This document shows positions 11,996 through 23,162 of a stretch of DNA of 64,000 nt, piece after piece. Source of the stretch: Ampelomyces quisqualis (taxonomy: Eukaryota; Ascomycota; Dothideomycetes; Pleosporales; Phaeosphaeriaceae); NCBI GenBank assembly GCA_018398575.1, contig JAGTXZ010000011.1, positions 1,674,001 through 1,738,000 on the forward strand. The letters are read 5' to 3'. Positions within the stretch are counted from its first letter, which is position 1. Each line of letters starts with the position of its first letter. Position numbers and translations under genes: made by a program. The notes beneath the pieces are model-generated. The model did no database searches, was not told the origin of the DNA, and saw only the letters and a list, made by a program, of their open reading frames with translations.

Positions 11996-14900
11996 ATGGG
12001 GAAGCGGACGCTTTTTGACGCAGATGCAAAGGGCGCGCAGGGCGGGCAAGAAGTCAAGCGCCAGAGAATAGAGGGCAGCGATGAGCGCGATTCGCCGCGC
12101 CCGCATGGCCTTGGGGACGAGGTTACTACGGCGCGCGACTTGCAGAGGGCGCTGCTGTTTGACCAGCGAGCGCATGGCGACTTCCGCAGCGGTGAGTACC
12201 CACGGCACACGTTCCTCGGCTTCAAGAGCTCATCCCGCCAGGCCTGAACATGTTCAAGCGCTTCCTCGACTCGATCCTCTACACGACCCAGGCGCACCAT
12301 GTTCCCCGCCAGCGCGCGATTCTCCGCGAGTACCTCGACAGCCAGAAGGGAAGAGGAAACGACGCCAAAGACACCCTCTTCCTCCAGAACCTCGTACAAG
12401 CATGGGACTTTGCCGCCGAGACCAACTTCGAAGCCATCCTCGCGCACGTGACCGCCGTGCTGGCGCTGCTGCTCAAGGTGCTTGCAAGCCACAGCGAACT
12501 CACCGCCTATGGCACCCTGCTGGCCAAGACGATCCTGCAGCCCTCTGTTGCGCGCCGTCTTGTCCGCAGCACCTCGGCCGCACCCAACCACGAAAACATC
12601 ATCTCGCCGGCACTGCGCCTGCTCACCGAGCTCACGCGCTTCAACGAGGGGGCGCATGCGAGGGCCGTGTACGCGAAACGGGATTTTACGCTTGAGCCCA
12701 AGATCCTGGCACGGAACATCGGCCTTCGTCGGGAGCAGAGTGCCGCAGATCACAAGAAGAGACCTAGTGTACGGACGACCGCGATACGATACCTCTTGAT
12801 GCACCTGAGGTATCAGGACGAACGGGCAAAGAGCGAGATTCTTTCCAACGTCAACATCGTCCGAGGCATCTTCGACCATCTGAGTGCAGACCCTCCGTTC
12901 CTTATCTTCGAAGTCTTCGACGTCTTCAAGAGCCATGTCTTCCAGGACAAGACCATGGCAAGGAGCACCAAGAGCCGGATACTAAGCGGGAAGGCTCTTT
13001 CGCGAATCGCTAGTCTCTACAGCTATGAAATCGAAGAGGGCTCCCAGGAAGATGGACAGAAGACTCCAGCGGAGCTAGCTCACGACTTCTTGCGCATGGT
13101 GTGCACAGATCCAGCGTATGGTGTCATGCTACCGACTAACGGATTCTATCCTTCCACTTTTGAAGACGATGATGCCGAGCTCGAGGATCCTGCTGACAAG
13201 GGCATTGATCTGGGCTTGGATTCGGTCGAAACCCGGTCTGGCAAGGTTCGCAACGTCATCTTGTCCGAGTTCATCCTCAGTCAAAGACCTTATGCCAACA
13301 CCCTCCAACAAGACCTAGTACTTGAAATTTTCAAAGCATGTCCGGAGCTCGTCGCGGACTACTTCACTAAGCGCAAGGATTTCAGCTATGACCCCAAGCT
13401 CACTTCTACCTGGATAGGCTACTCTGCGTTTTTGTACCAAACCATACAGCTTCCGGTGCCAAAACACCTCGGAGGAAAACGAGGCTTCAGAGATCATCCA
13501 CCACCAGTATCTGCAATCATGCAGAGCATATTGCCCCAGCCTCTGAATCAGCAAGTGCTTACCAAATGTTTAAATCACAACTCGGATCTAGTGCAGCTGT
13601 TCGCTGTGCGCGTGCTCATAGCTGCGCTGCAGAAATTACAAAATGTCGTTCACGTCCTCGGCAACGCAAACATGGCGAAGTCGTCCAAGTACTGGGAACA
13701 GGCGAGCAAGCGCTTGACCACAGAAATCAGTCGACGTTGTCCTCCCATCAAGACTGTACTCTTGGCTCTCAAGAAGCCCGGCTTGAAGGCTATGAAGCGA
13801 GAGTCAATCACTAGGCTGCTCAAACTATACTACGAGGTCACTCCACAGGCTGCACTTCAGGAGAAGTTCGACGTCTCGTTACCACTTTGCAATGCGCTAG
13901 CAGAAGCAGAGAAGCTGCGGACGTCGACCGAGGACAAGGTCTTCCGCGTCATGGAGCTTGAGCACTGGATTCAGATGGCCAGGCACTCGCCAGCCATGCG
14001 CTGGTGGCAAAAGCCAAGTAGGTTTTGTGAGGTGGTCTGGGATGCACTTACTAACACTTGACAGAAACTCTTGTACACTCACCCTTTGTGACACTATTGA
14101 GACTGCTCGTCACGTCGCAGGAAAATGAGCTATACGCGGGTCTCCGGCCACTTCTAGGTGCAATCCTTCAGGATCAAGAGATGCTGCAAACACAAACATC
14201 GCCTGATGCTTTGGACGCACTTACCGCAAGTCTTGGTGCCTCACCCGGCTCATCTGTGCCATCCAACGAGGTACTCGGTTTCCTTGACGATTGTTGTTCT
14301 CGCTTTATCAAGGCACCGATCAAATACTTTGACGACATCGACGCCATCTGCGCGCGCGGCCCAGATGTACATAGGCCCTTCACTCCTCTGCTTATGACAT
14401 TCATCGAGCAATGGCCGTTCAGAGGTGGTGAGGCTGCGACGAGCGGTGCAGCTGAACCTATTGCACAATGGCTATCCAAGCTTCTGTATCTTCTCAAACT
14501 CATAGGCGAGGATGAGACAATGCTTGCATCTGTGCGCGACGCTCTTGTCGAATCGGCTGCCGAGGCACATAAGCAGGTGCTCAAAGACGCATTTCTCTGG
14601 AAGATGGGCAAGGAGAGTGCCAAGGAGGCTTTGAAGTTGGCAACCGGCGCTGACTTTAGTGGATCAGAAAGATCCGTCTCGTCGCCGTCTCCTCCAACTG
14701 AAGCTGAGCAGAGCGCGGTGGCCAAGCCTAGCGTAGATGTTGAAGCGCTGCCAGAAGAAGACGAAAAGCACACCGGTCTCACGCGTTGGAAGAAGAAGGA
14801 CTTGAGCGAAGCCATCGACGATGGCGACATCGGACAGTTACTGCTGTGTCTATGCTCCAAACACCCTGAAATTCGCTTGCAAGCCATCAACAACATCCGT

Positions 14901-15611
14901 CAGCTAATGGCAACACTCGACGCCAGCGTGTCTACAATCGTTCGCGAGGACGACAATACAGAAAATCCGCAGAAGCACACGACCAACGCCGACCTTCAGC
15001 AGTTATATCTCCTTCTAGGCGAAGCGCTCGAGTCGGTTGAGCAGTTGGAGTCTGATGTGTTTCCCTACCTAGGCGGTGTGCTCGCAGCTCGCTGTGCGGG
15101 TATCGTGGCCGACCCTACGCACTCGATGTACAGCAAGATCAGCAGATTCCTCACCAAAGCTCCAGCTTGGAACATACAGCATCTCTTGAGCGAGTTCTGG
15201 CATTCTATAGTAGCCAGCGAGCCAGATGAAGACGGCACCTATCACCAGGAAGTGGACTGGTTTCTTGAATATCTACTAGACTCTCTTCGAACTCCTCAAG
15301 ACATGGAGTACTTTAGGAAGAGCAACATTATCGAGCAGCTGCTTGGCCACTATAGCTCTCGCTCGTGTGCAGCTTCGGCGAAGGAGAAGATTTTGAGATT
15401 ATTGCTACGCGCTACTCACGTAGACGGAAGCACAACACTTATCACGAGGTGTGGGCTGCTGCCTTGGGTGCAGATGATGCTTGACAACCAAGACCCACGA
15501 CAGCGCACGCTGAAGACATTGGCATTGAGACTTTACGAAACCTGTGATCGAGAAAGGGTGGATGAGTGGAGTAGCGGTGCGATAGCTCAGACGATGGCTG
15601 CGCTAGCATAG
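11996..15611 (+). CDS. urb1: Ribosome biogenesis protein Urb1/Npa1
   Basis: Nucleolar factor of early pre-60S particles, needed for 27S pre-rRNA processing and 25S rRNA folding with Dbp6, Rsa3, Nop8 and Npa2. Exons: 11996-12191, 12242-14017, 14065-15611. Introns are 50 bp and 47 bp (branch ctaac), both phase 1. The joins read RSG-LNMFKRFLDS and WWQKPK-TLVHSPF, giving 1172 residues. The start MGKRTLFDADAKG is preferred over an in-frame ATG at 11927, because basic residues KRQRIEG follow shortly as in a nuclear/nucleolar protein. The conserved Npa1 core (FKRFLDSILY; RNVILSEFILSQRPYANTLQQD) covers about residues 65-480. The second conserved block (FTPLLMTFIEQWPFRG) lies after about residue 680. 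The acidic/Ser-rich linker near residue 880 is probably disordered. Confidence 0.88.
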
Positions 15612-16404
15612 TGTATGAAGGCGGTATTCAGGTCATTGGCCATCAGCGAGGCGTTATTTGTGTTCGGACGAGGATGCATAGCTGGCGCAATTGTTTGGAA
15701 TGCATCATAGGCATCGAGCCAACCGTGCTGCTTCCACGGACCACGTAGTACAATTCGAAACGCTCAGACGTCGCGGGGAGGGTGGTGAGGTGAGGCAAGT
15801 CACATGTCCATGACGCACCTCGCGTAGGCCTGACGCTGTCTTGGCGTGTGTGCTCAGCGACCGCAACGTGCAAGACAACAGCCGCAGCCCGAATCACACA
15901 ACCAGAACAAAACACTACACCCGCTATTCTTCTGAACCCAGACCCAACGCCTGCCTCTCCCTACGCCCGCTACCAAACCCGCTGAGACGACGAATTGCCG
16001 CCCGCCGCATGCTGTGCCCTCGCTACACCCTTCTCCGCTTTTCATCGCCGCCGCGCAGCAACAGGGGTGCGTTACTCCTCAACCACGTTGCATCCCACCC
16101 CGAGCTCGGTCGACTTGACTCGACCTGCTGTACCTAGGCGCCGCACCTTCTTCGTGACCGCACTCGGCCTTCAACCCTGCGCTTTCGATTATCGCTACCT
16201 GTCGCAAACCCAGCCGGCACCGCCCTGCTGTTCTGTACGCACTGAATACTGTCTAATTACCCTTGAGCCGAGCAATCTGCCACACACCCGCCTTCAGCAC
16301 TATCTTTCACCTCTGACGCCAATCCGACGTGCACCACCATCAAACCACACTATCACGCCTGCCCCACCTTCCCTCACCACGTCCACACACGCAAGCTGGA
16401 AGAC
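15612..16404. promoter_or_regulatory. Promoter and long pyrimidine-rich leader of the 4E-T-like gene
   Basis: No gene seen. From about 15840 to 16404 the plus strand is C/T- and CA-rich, typical of a long fungal 5' UTR, with several short upstream ATGs (for example 15841 and 16405-flanking frames). ORFs of 63-150 codons in this stretch are low-complexity and unsupported. Confidence 0.5.
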
Positions 16405-18951
16405 ATGGGAGGGTCTCCCTACACCCATGATCAGCTGTTGGCTCTGAGAGAGTCGCCGCTCGTCAAGAAGCCTGACGGCCTCCCTTCAATTTCGCAATGG
16501 ATGGATGTGCCTCCGGACCAGAACAATACCAACAACAACCACGCCAACAACAATGGCACTGCTCGTAGGGTGCGCGGCATGCGCGAAGCCGAAGCCGGCG
16601 CCGCCAGCGAGCAGCGGCCACTCATCAACCCTATGGGTCAGTTCGGTCGCCGTCAGAGCATGCGTAAGTCAGAAGCTCATGGCATGGTGGCCGCAATTAA
16701 CGCGCTTTTTCTAGAACCCGGCGAAGAGCTCGCCCTCGGTCCTCCAAAGCTATCGTTCCTGTCAGCATCGCGAAACGCAGCCAAGGCGCCAGTCGAGACG
16801 AAAGAGCGCACCGGAGTAGTGTCGACAGACGGTGACAACCTTGGCGACCGTTTCCCGCGCGAGAAGACTGATCGATGGAGTCGGGACCGCGACACTGATC
16901 GGAACCGCGACAAGGGCTTCCCCAATGGGCGACGCAGTGGGCGAGAGGACGGTGAAGGCTGGACGACTGCCAAAGGCCGCAAGAGCATTGGCCAGGAGGA
17001 CTTTGAGCGATTTAGTGGACGCAATGGTGAGCGTAATCGCGAGAAACAAGACGGCGATGCAGACAACGATGCAGCTCAACGAAGAGGCACTCGCGACCGA
17101 ACAGAGCCGCGCTGGGGTCGCCGCGAAGAGACAAAGGAAGAGGCAACCAAGGCTGGTCTCCAAGGCGGCTGGCGTGACCGAGACCGGGAGCGTGAGCGCG
17201 ACTGGATTCGGGTCGGTAACCGGGCGGAGGAAGATCCAGAGTGGATGGACACCAAAGTGGAAAAGAAGGAATTCAAACCGCGCACTCAAGAAGACTTTCA
17301 GCGCTGGAAGGAGCAGATGAAGGCCAAAGATGCACCAGCAGAAGAGAAGGACGAGCGTCGTGCCATACCTGATGAGATTTCAACGGCCATCTCTGCGACA
17401 GTTCCTCCGATGTTGACTCGTGAAATGAGCACGCAAGAACCTACGCAAGGGATTCTCTTTGGAAATTGGGGCAGAGACAAGGCGGTTGACACAAATCCGG
17501 CGGAGCATTTTGCAGCGAAGCCGAAGCCTGACAAGAAGTCGAGGTTTATGACAATGTTTGCGAAACCCGAGGAAGCAGCAGCAGCACCGCCTCAACATGT
17601 GGCCCCAACGCCAGCATCACCTCCACCTGGTTTGGGGGGCAATGCGGACAAGGAGGGATTTCAACGTATTTTGCAGATGCTGGGACAAGTAAACGTAGGT
17701 GATGGGCCAGTCCCTCAGGCAAGTCCTCCAGCACCTCCCAACGGTTTGCGGCATGGCGGTGGAGTCTCGCTAGATTTCCACCAGCAGACCCCTCCCCCTG
17801 AGCCACAGAGCAACCGACCGCCGCGGACTCTGGAGCAGCAGAATATTCTTGAAAATATTCTAGCTCAGCGTCCATCAGCACCTGACTCCCGGCGGTCTCA
17901 ACAGTCACAGTTCAGCAGCATGTCTCCAGACAGTGCAGTACATGAGCAGTTCCGACTTCCGCGCGGCGAGCCTGAAGAACACTTCCATCAACAACAAGCA
18001 TCAAGAAACGCCATGGTTCCAGACGCCAATCTTGCTGCTCTTCTCAATGGCCGCGCGCGAGAGGAGTCACAGCGTGATCAGGCAACCAAACAGCGCGAGC
18101 GCGACTTCCTTCTCAATCTCATGCAGCAGCCTTCTCGTGGCACACCACCTCAGATGGGCAACTTAAACCTACCTCGCCAGAACCAGGAGAACCATCTTCC
18201 GGCGTTCTTTGATCAACATAGGCAGCAACCACAAGCACCACACAAAGGACGTCCTGGCCCACCCCCCGGCTTCATGGAAGATCCCCGCATGTTCAACGAG
18301 AACGAAATGGCACGTCGAGACGCTGAGCGTCGCGAGCAGGAGATTCGCCAGCAGCTCAGCCTACAGCAACAGCAGCAGGATGTCTTGCGTGCTAAGAACG
18401 CTCGTATGTCTATGGGATTTCCTGGACACGAAGACTCCATGATGGGTGCGCAACGCCGGAGCACAGCTGGCGACCCTCGTCCTATGACGAATATGGGCAT
18501 TCCGTCACAGCCCGTACCAGATATGACGTTCATGGGCGCACGTGGTCAACCCGGAATGCCGCCTACACCTCAAGATCGAAGTAACATTGCACCACCGCCA
18601 GGTTTTGGAGGCGGTCCAATGCGCCAGCCACCAGGTCTCAACGGCCTTAATCCACAGCAACAAATGGGTCTTGGAGGACCTAGCTTCCCAGCTGGCAATA
18701 CACCACTAGGCCACCCTCCTGGATTCGCACCACCAAGCAACATGCGTGGGGCAATGGCTTTCCCAGGCGGTCCTGGTGGTAACGGCATGCAGGGCCCACC
18801 GCAAGGCTACTTTCCGCCTCCCGGATACGGACCGCCGATGCCTGGTATGCGCGGCGAAGATCCCCGCATGATGTTTGACGGTCACCAGGCGTTCGGCGGA
18901 CCCGGCCCACGCCAGCAGCAGGGCCGTCCTGGTCCCCCTGGCATGTACTAG
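16405..18951 (+). CDS. 4E-T-like eIF4E-binding protein
   Basis: Probable cap-complex/P-body adaptor. Residues 6-12 are YTHDQLL, a perfect eIF4E-binding motif (Y-x4-L-hydrophobic), in the same N-terminal position and with similar surroundings (YTxxQLL followed by ES/PL) as animal 4E-T and Cup. The rest is mostly disordered: an Arg/Asp/Glu-rich central part with WSRDRDTDRNRD-type repeats, then Gln-, Pro- and Met-rich sequence, ending in repeated PPG(F/Y) segments. A strong intron (gtaagt ... attaac ... ctag) at 16664-16714 is 51 nt and keeps the frame. Splicing joins QSM-QPGEE and gives 831 residues instead of 848. It is convergent with nmd3. What is seen is the motif and composition; the role in translational repression is inferred. 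A GYF-type or Eap1-like partner role is an alternative. Confidence 0.75.
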   Translation: MGGSPYTHDQLLALRESPLVKKPDGLPSISQWMDVPPDQNNTNNNHANNNGTARRVRGMREAEAGAASEQRPLINPMGQFGRRQSMRKSEAHGMVAAINALFLEPGEELALGPPKLSFLSASRNAAKAPVETKERTGVVSTDGDNLGDRFPREKTDRWSRDRDTDRNRDKGFPNGRRSGREDGEGWTTAKGRKSIGQEDFERFSGRNGERNREKQDGDADNDAAQRRGTRDRTEPRWGRREETKEEATKAGLQGGWRDRDRERERDWIRVGNRAEEDPEWMDTKVEKKEFKPRTQEDFQRWKEQMKAKDAPAEEKDERRAIPDEISTAISATVPPMLTREMSTQEPTQGILFGNWGRDKAVDTNPAEHFAAKPKPDKKSRFMTMFAKPEEAAAAPPQHVAPTPASPPPGLGGNADKEGFQRILQMLGQVNVGDGPVPQASPPAPPNGLRHGGGVSLDFHQQTPPPEPQSNRPPRTLEQQNILENILAQRPSAPDSRRSQQSQFSSMSPDSAVHEQFRLPRGEPEEHFHQQQASRNAMVPDANLAALLNGRAREESQRDQATKQRERDFLLNLMQQPSRGTPPQMGNLNLPRQNQENHLPAFFDQHRQQPQAPHKGRPGPPPGFMEDPRMFNENEMARRDAERREQEIRQQLSLQQQQQDVLRAKNARMSMGFPGHEDSMMGAQRRSTAGDPRPMTNMGIPSQPVPDMTFMGARGQPGMPPTPQDRSNIAPPPGFGGGPMRQPPGLNGLNPQQQMGLGGPSFPAGNTPLGHPPGFAPPSNMRGAMAFPGGPGGNGMQGPPQGYFPPPGYGPPMPGMRGEDPRMMFDGHQAFGGPGPRQQQGRPGPPGMY

Positions 18952-20275
18952 ATGCAGGTACCGCACCTTAACTGCGTTGACCAGAGCGTCATCCTATACC
19001 AGAGCACATAAGATCCTGGGCAAATCTCTCTCTTTCTCAGCGATGTATACTGTACCTAGGTTTGTGAAATGAAGCTCAGCGTGGCGTCAGGTATTCAGTC
19101 TCTTTAATGCAATCATCCGGCATCATGTGCAGCATTCGACATGGGATCACGGGAGGTTGATATGGACTCAGATGTCGGATCTGATGTAAGAGCGTTTGGC
19201 TGCTCTACTTGCGTCTGGGCTTGGGTCAATGTATCCACCTAGCGAGTGTATGGGTATCAGCTGTGAGCGAGAAGGACGCATCGCTAGTAAAGATGAGAAA
19301 TAAGCTTCGGTTGGTAGATGAAGAATTTACCAAGATTCAGAGTATAAAAAATACGTACTTGACGTGTTTTGTTGGTGATGCCTCCGGTACCCAAATCATA
19401 CGCCCTACCTGCTACCATCCCTCCACTACCTGCCTCACTCTCTTCGTCTCTCTATCCTCTACTCTAAAACTATCCCCCTATCCCCCCTCGCCTCCCCCTG
19501 ATGTCTCAGACTCCTAAAACACTCTTTCTTCCACCATCTCCGTGCAGCAACGTAATCGTTCTACGTACTATTCTCATCAGCTATCCTCGCGCCACGCACC
19601 TCCTCGCGCCAACGCTACATGTATCCAACCCCCCCCCCTTTTTTCCACCCTCTAAAATAACACAAAATAACGCTCCCCCAAGAGAAGAATTCGTCTCAAG
19701 ACTCGCGTGATGGGCGCTGTCCATGCTGGCTTTATTGTCGCAAGGCGTGTTGTGCCAGGACTTATTTCTCTGACTGGTGGGGGGGCGGGTAAATGTCACA
19801 ATTGCAGGACAAGAAAGTGGTCAAAGGAAAAGAGGTTGGCGCACGAAGATTCGTTGTTGTGTGTGTATGGCAGGGCGCTTTGGTTTTTTTGGGGACGTTG
19901 ACTAGGGGGGTGGGGTGTGTGCGTTTGGAATGTGTTGTGGGGGAGGGTGGGGGAATTCGGAAGGATGGGGAGGTGTAAGATTTTTACGGAAGCACTGCAG
20001 GACCCTGAGGTTGTGAGCGGCGTAGTGAGGCGCTGTGGAATGGGGAGTGGCTTTTTTTTTGAGTGGAAAGTAGGAATGAGTTTGGCATGAACAAGTGAAG
20101 AGAAAAAAAATCTTTCTCAAGTGAAGTCGGCGGTGTTATTCATGACATGGCACACGATGCAACATGCTACATCGTATCAAGTAGGACTTTTTCTAACCCC
20201 CACTTGCGCCCGAAAATGCAATCAGATATCATAATGCAACATCAACTCCTACCAATGCTTTTCCACTTTCGTTCT
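18952..20275. other. Convergent intergenic region (3' ends of 4E-T-like and nmd3)
   Basis: 1.3 kb without a supported gene. The middle is strongly strand-biased: C/T-rich from 19380 to 19680, with a run of ten C followed by six T around 19627-19642. It is G-rich from 19770 to 19980, with T and A homopolymers near 20050 and 20103. ORFs here are low-complexity. Confidence 0.6.
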
Positions 20276-21820
20276 TCAGTCTGTCATTTTCATATCGTCA
20301 AAGTCGTCGAGCAACTGCTCCATTGGAATGATGAGACCCTGCTCCTCCTCATCATCGCCAGCCTCACTCGCATCGGTTTCCATAGCGTCTGCCTCACGTT
20401 GCTTCTGTTCCTGCTGTGCCTTATAGAGCGCCAGACCTTGGCGAAGATCCTGATCCTCCTCGACGTCCTGCAAGAACATCTCAAAGTCGCGCTCCATTTT
20501 TTCTTGATCCTGCTTCCTTGGTAGCATCTCGCCCTCATCCCTGTTCATGCGCTTGAGGCGCCAGTTGCGCTTGTTCTTGCTCTTCTTGCTGCGCTGGTAG
20601 AACTTCTTGACGAGCATGACGTCGGGGATTTTCTGGGAGTACTTGTTGGAACCTTCAAGTATGTCGAAGAGTTCACTGTTGAAGTTGGTGTTGCTGAGAA
20701 GATAACCCATGACCGAGTCGCCAACGTGCAAGATACCGCCGAGATGTGTCCGGCAGTAGTACGTTTGGTCATTGACACCCATGTCTGAGGCGCGAGCAAC
20801 CGTGGCTTCGGCGAGGAAGTTGCGACCTTGCTGTTTACCAAGCGGATCGATATCGAGGACGATGAACTCGGTCAGCTCCTGAACGTCTGCGAGCGGCCGG
20901 AATGGCGTCCGCCAGTACATGTCGGTGGCAATGTCGGCAGTTTGGAGAGTGGCGGGGTCGAGGAGTTGCACAGAAGTGCCGATGCGCGTGCAAAGGGTTA
21001 GGGGAGAGATATTACCAGCCTTCTTCGCGAGCGGAATGGGCAGTACGACGAGGTCATCCTTGCAAATGGGGACAATTTCACAGGAGAAGGAAAACTTGAA
21101 ACTCCTGGTGGAGGTGTGGATGTCCATGGAAATTAGCTCCTCCGACTTCTTGATATTGACTGGCACTACGGCCTTGAGGAAGTCGCAGAATGTAGTGGCG
21201 TGGTTTCGTGCAGCGAAGAAGAAGTCGATGCCGTCGTGGACTTCCTTGATGTTGATGGTGTCCTTGTGGGCTCCGTGCTTGAGAATCAACTGCTCCAGGT
21301 ACAGGAATGTCCTCTTGTGCGGCACCTTTTGTCGCACCTGCACACAAGCCCTCCAGGTGTTGTGTGTGTAGCTCTTGGCGCAGTCGGGGCACTGGTGGTA
21401 GTTTTGTGTGAACTCGCACTCAAAGCTCTGCTGGAGAATGGCGCCCTCGTTGATCTCCGACTGTACGGTGATTTTGACCTTTATCCTCCTGCTATGCGGC
21501 TCGGTCCAGATGAAGTTTGCGTCAATGATCCTCAGCTTGTTCAGGCCGCGGAGTTTCCGTAGACACAGGGCGAGCAGTTCGCGCGATTCCGGGGCAGCGA
21601 CGACCCAGGAATTCGGGGGCGACAGCCACCGGTCGCAGTCACGGCACATGTGAAGTACGGCCTCTCGCGGGACGCCCCCGGTGACGTCGGTCTTGAGTTT
21701 GATGCAGTCGTAGCAGAAAGCGCCTGATATGGTGCCGTCAACCGGCGCACCGCAGTCGGCGCAAAGAATCGTTGCCGCATTCTTAGGCACAGGCGCAAAA
21801 GCCTGGCTGTCGACTTCCAT
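20276..21820 (-). CDS. nmd3: 60S ribosomal export protein Nmd3
   Basis: Adaptor that links late pre-60S subunits to the exportin Crm1 and is released in the cytoplasm by Lsg1. Single exon, 514 residues, the usual family length. Zinc-binding Cys pairs are visible in the N-terminal third: CADCG and CYDC near residues 20-40, CRDC near 60, and CPDCAKS near 145. The C-terminus is acidic and ends with a leucine/hydrophobic-rich stretch (LIIPMEQLLDDFDDMKM) that fits the nuclear export signal, preceded by basic KKSKNKRNWRLKRM. The start MEVDSQAFAPVPKN is the only ATG in a suitable place. It is divergent from the Atp25-like gene with 325 bp between start codons. Confidence 0.96.
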   Translation of the reverse strand: MEVDSQAFAPVPKNAATILCADCGAPVDGTISGAFCYDCIKLKTDVTGGVPREAVLHMCRDCDRWLSPPNSWVVAAPESRELLALCLRKLRGLNKLRIIDANFIWTEPHSRRIKVKITVQSEINEGAILQQSFECEFTQNYHQCPDCAKSYTHNTWRACVQVRQKVPHKRTFLYLEQLILKHGAHKDTINIKEVHDGIDFFFAARNHATTFCDFLKAVVPVNIKKSEELISMDIHTSTRSFKFSFSCEIVPICKDDLVVLPIPLAKKAGNISPLTLCTRIGTSVQLLDPATLQTADIATDMYWRTPFRPLADVQELTEFIVLDIDPLGKQQGRNFLAEATVARASDMGVNDQTYYCRTHLGGILHVGDSVMGYLLSNTNFNSELFDILEGSNKYSQKIPDVMLVKKFYQRSKKSKNKRNWRLKRMNRDEGEMLPRKQDQEKMERDFEMFLQDVEEDQDLRQGLALYKAQQEQKQREADAMETDASEAGDDEEEQGLIIPMEQLLDDFDDMKMTD

Positions 21821-22145
21821 CTTGAAAGGACGTCCAGTTGTTCCGAGGGTCTACTTCTGTGTGAGAGGGGTTTAGTAGCCTTAAAACCGGTGGTATGAGA
21901 GGTCTTGGGAAAGAAAAGATATGTGTGCGACTATGAGTCGAAAGCTGGGGCGAAATGATGCTTGCAAATTCACCCCGCCAAAACTTTGTGACTTTCGCCG
22001 CACCTTATCTTATCGTCACGTGCGCGCCTGCGTGGCGATGATGCGGCGGCAAGGCGGCGTTTATTTCACCGATGCATCGAAAAGTTGGGGCCAACGACAC
22101 CAATCATCACTCCATCCACGTCTCGTGGACTCGCGCCGCACCAGC
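21821..22145. promoter_or_regulatory. Compact divergent promoter nmd3 / Atp25-like
   Basis: 325 bp separate the two start codons, so the promoters must overlap. In-frame ATGs at 21921 and later on the plus strand lie upstream of the more likely Atp25-like start and encode Cys/Arg-rich sequence that does not look like a presequence. A tcacgtg element occurs at 22016-22022. Confidence 0.5.
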
Positions 22146-23162
22146 ATGTATCTTTCACGGGCAATTTCCTCGAGCTTCGTAGGCACTGCATGCCAGAAGG
22201 CTGCGACACGCACGTGTCCGAGGGCTAGCCGCTTTTCATCAAAACGTGCTTTCAGCGCACGTGTTCCAGTAGCGAAGGTGGAGCAGAGCACACCCGTCAC
22301 GACCGAAGCGTCGGTCGATGTGCCCCCGGAAGCACAGTCGGTCTTGCATGATCTCAATGCTTCCCCGCCCGCAGTCGACGATGCGCCTGCCACCACCCAA
22401 TCCACCCCATCCGCCGTAGACAACTCCATCCCTTGGTATCTCAGAGAACTATCCAAGCTTCGCGAGACTCAGCAACAGCCCATCGACATACCAGATCTGC
22501 CGCCAAACCCGCCGCCCCTCCTCAAGACGATCCTCGAATATATCTCCATCACTGCCGGTCTCGATGACCTGGAATTGCTAGATCTGCGGCATCTTGATCC
22601 GCCACCCGCGCTAGGGCCGAAGCTCATCATGATCATCGCAACAGCACGGTCAGAGAAGCATTTGCATGTAGCTGCAGACACTTTCTCTCGATACCTGCGT
22701 CGTGAACATGGGCTGAAAGCAAATGCGGCCGGCTTGCTTGGGCGCAACGAGCTGAAGATCAAGCGACGCAGGAAGGCGAAGCGCATGAGAATGCTGGCCA
22801 ATGTTGGCGGTGCGGCACCCGACGTCAACGACGACGGCATACGTACAAGTTGGATCTGCTGCACGCTCAGCAAAATCGAGGCGCATCCCGACGACACACA
22901 CATGCCTGGGGATAACGTCCAAGGGTTCGTCGGGTTTAGGGACGTGAAGCCGGGCGTGAATGTTGTGGTGCAAATGTTCACAGAGGAGAAGCGGGCGGAA
23001 ACAGATCTTGAGACGCTATGGAAAGGAGTGCTAAAGACACATGAGCGACAGGAGAAGGCCGCGGAAGATGCTCTCAAGGAAGCGGAAGAGCCTACCGAAG
23101 TTGACGAGGCACTGCCTGAGGTTGAGGAAACGGTTTCTGCTACACCCGCCATCCCACCATGA
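22146..23162 (+). CDS. Mitochondrial Atp25/RsfS (Iojap)-type protein, short form
   Basis: Start at 22146 gives 338 residues beginning MYLSRAISSS with many Arg, Ser and Ala and no acidic residues for about 45 positions, a typical mitochondrial presequence. The conserved RsfS/Iojap-like core runs from about residue 95 (WYLRELSKL, LPPNPPPLLKTILEYI) through LIMIIATARSEKHLHVAADTFSRYLR to RTSWICCTLSK near 250. This is the N-terminal half of fungal Atp25. Bacterial RsfS blocks subunit joining on uL14; Atp25 acts in assembly of the ATP synthase Atp9 ring and in mitoribosome biology. The C-terminal half of yeast Atp25, which stabilises OLI1 mRNA, is absent. The protein ends in an acidic Glu-rich tail and no M-domain-like sequence follows. 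Assignment to this family is good; function of the short form is inferred. Confidence 0.8.
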   Translation: MYLSRAISSSFVGTACQKAATRTCPRASRFSSKRAFSARVPVAKVEQSTPVTTEASVDVPPEAQSVLHDLNASPPAVDDAPATTQSTPSAVDNSIPWYLRELSKLRETQQQPIDIPDLPPNPPPLLKTILEYISITAGLDDLELLDLRHLDPPPALGPKLIMIIATARSEKHLHVAADTFSRYLRREHGLKANAAGLLGRNELKIKRRRKAKRMRMLANVGGAAPDVNDDGIRTSWICCTLSKIEAHPDDTHMPGDNVQGFVGFRDVKPGVNVVVQMFTEEKRAETDLETLWKGVLKTHERQEKAAEDALKEAEEPTEVDEALPEVEETVSATPAIPP

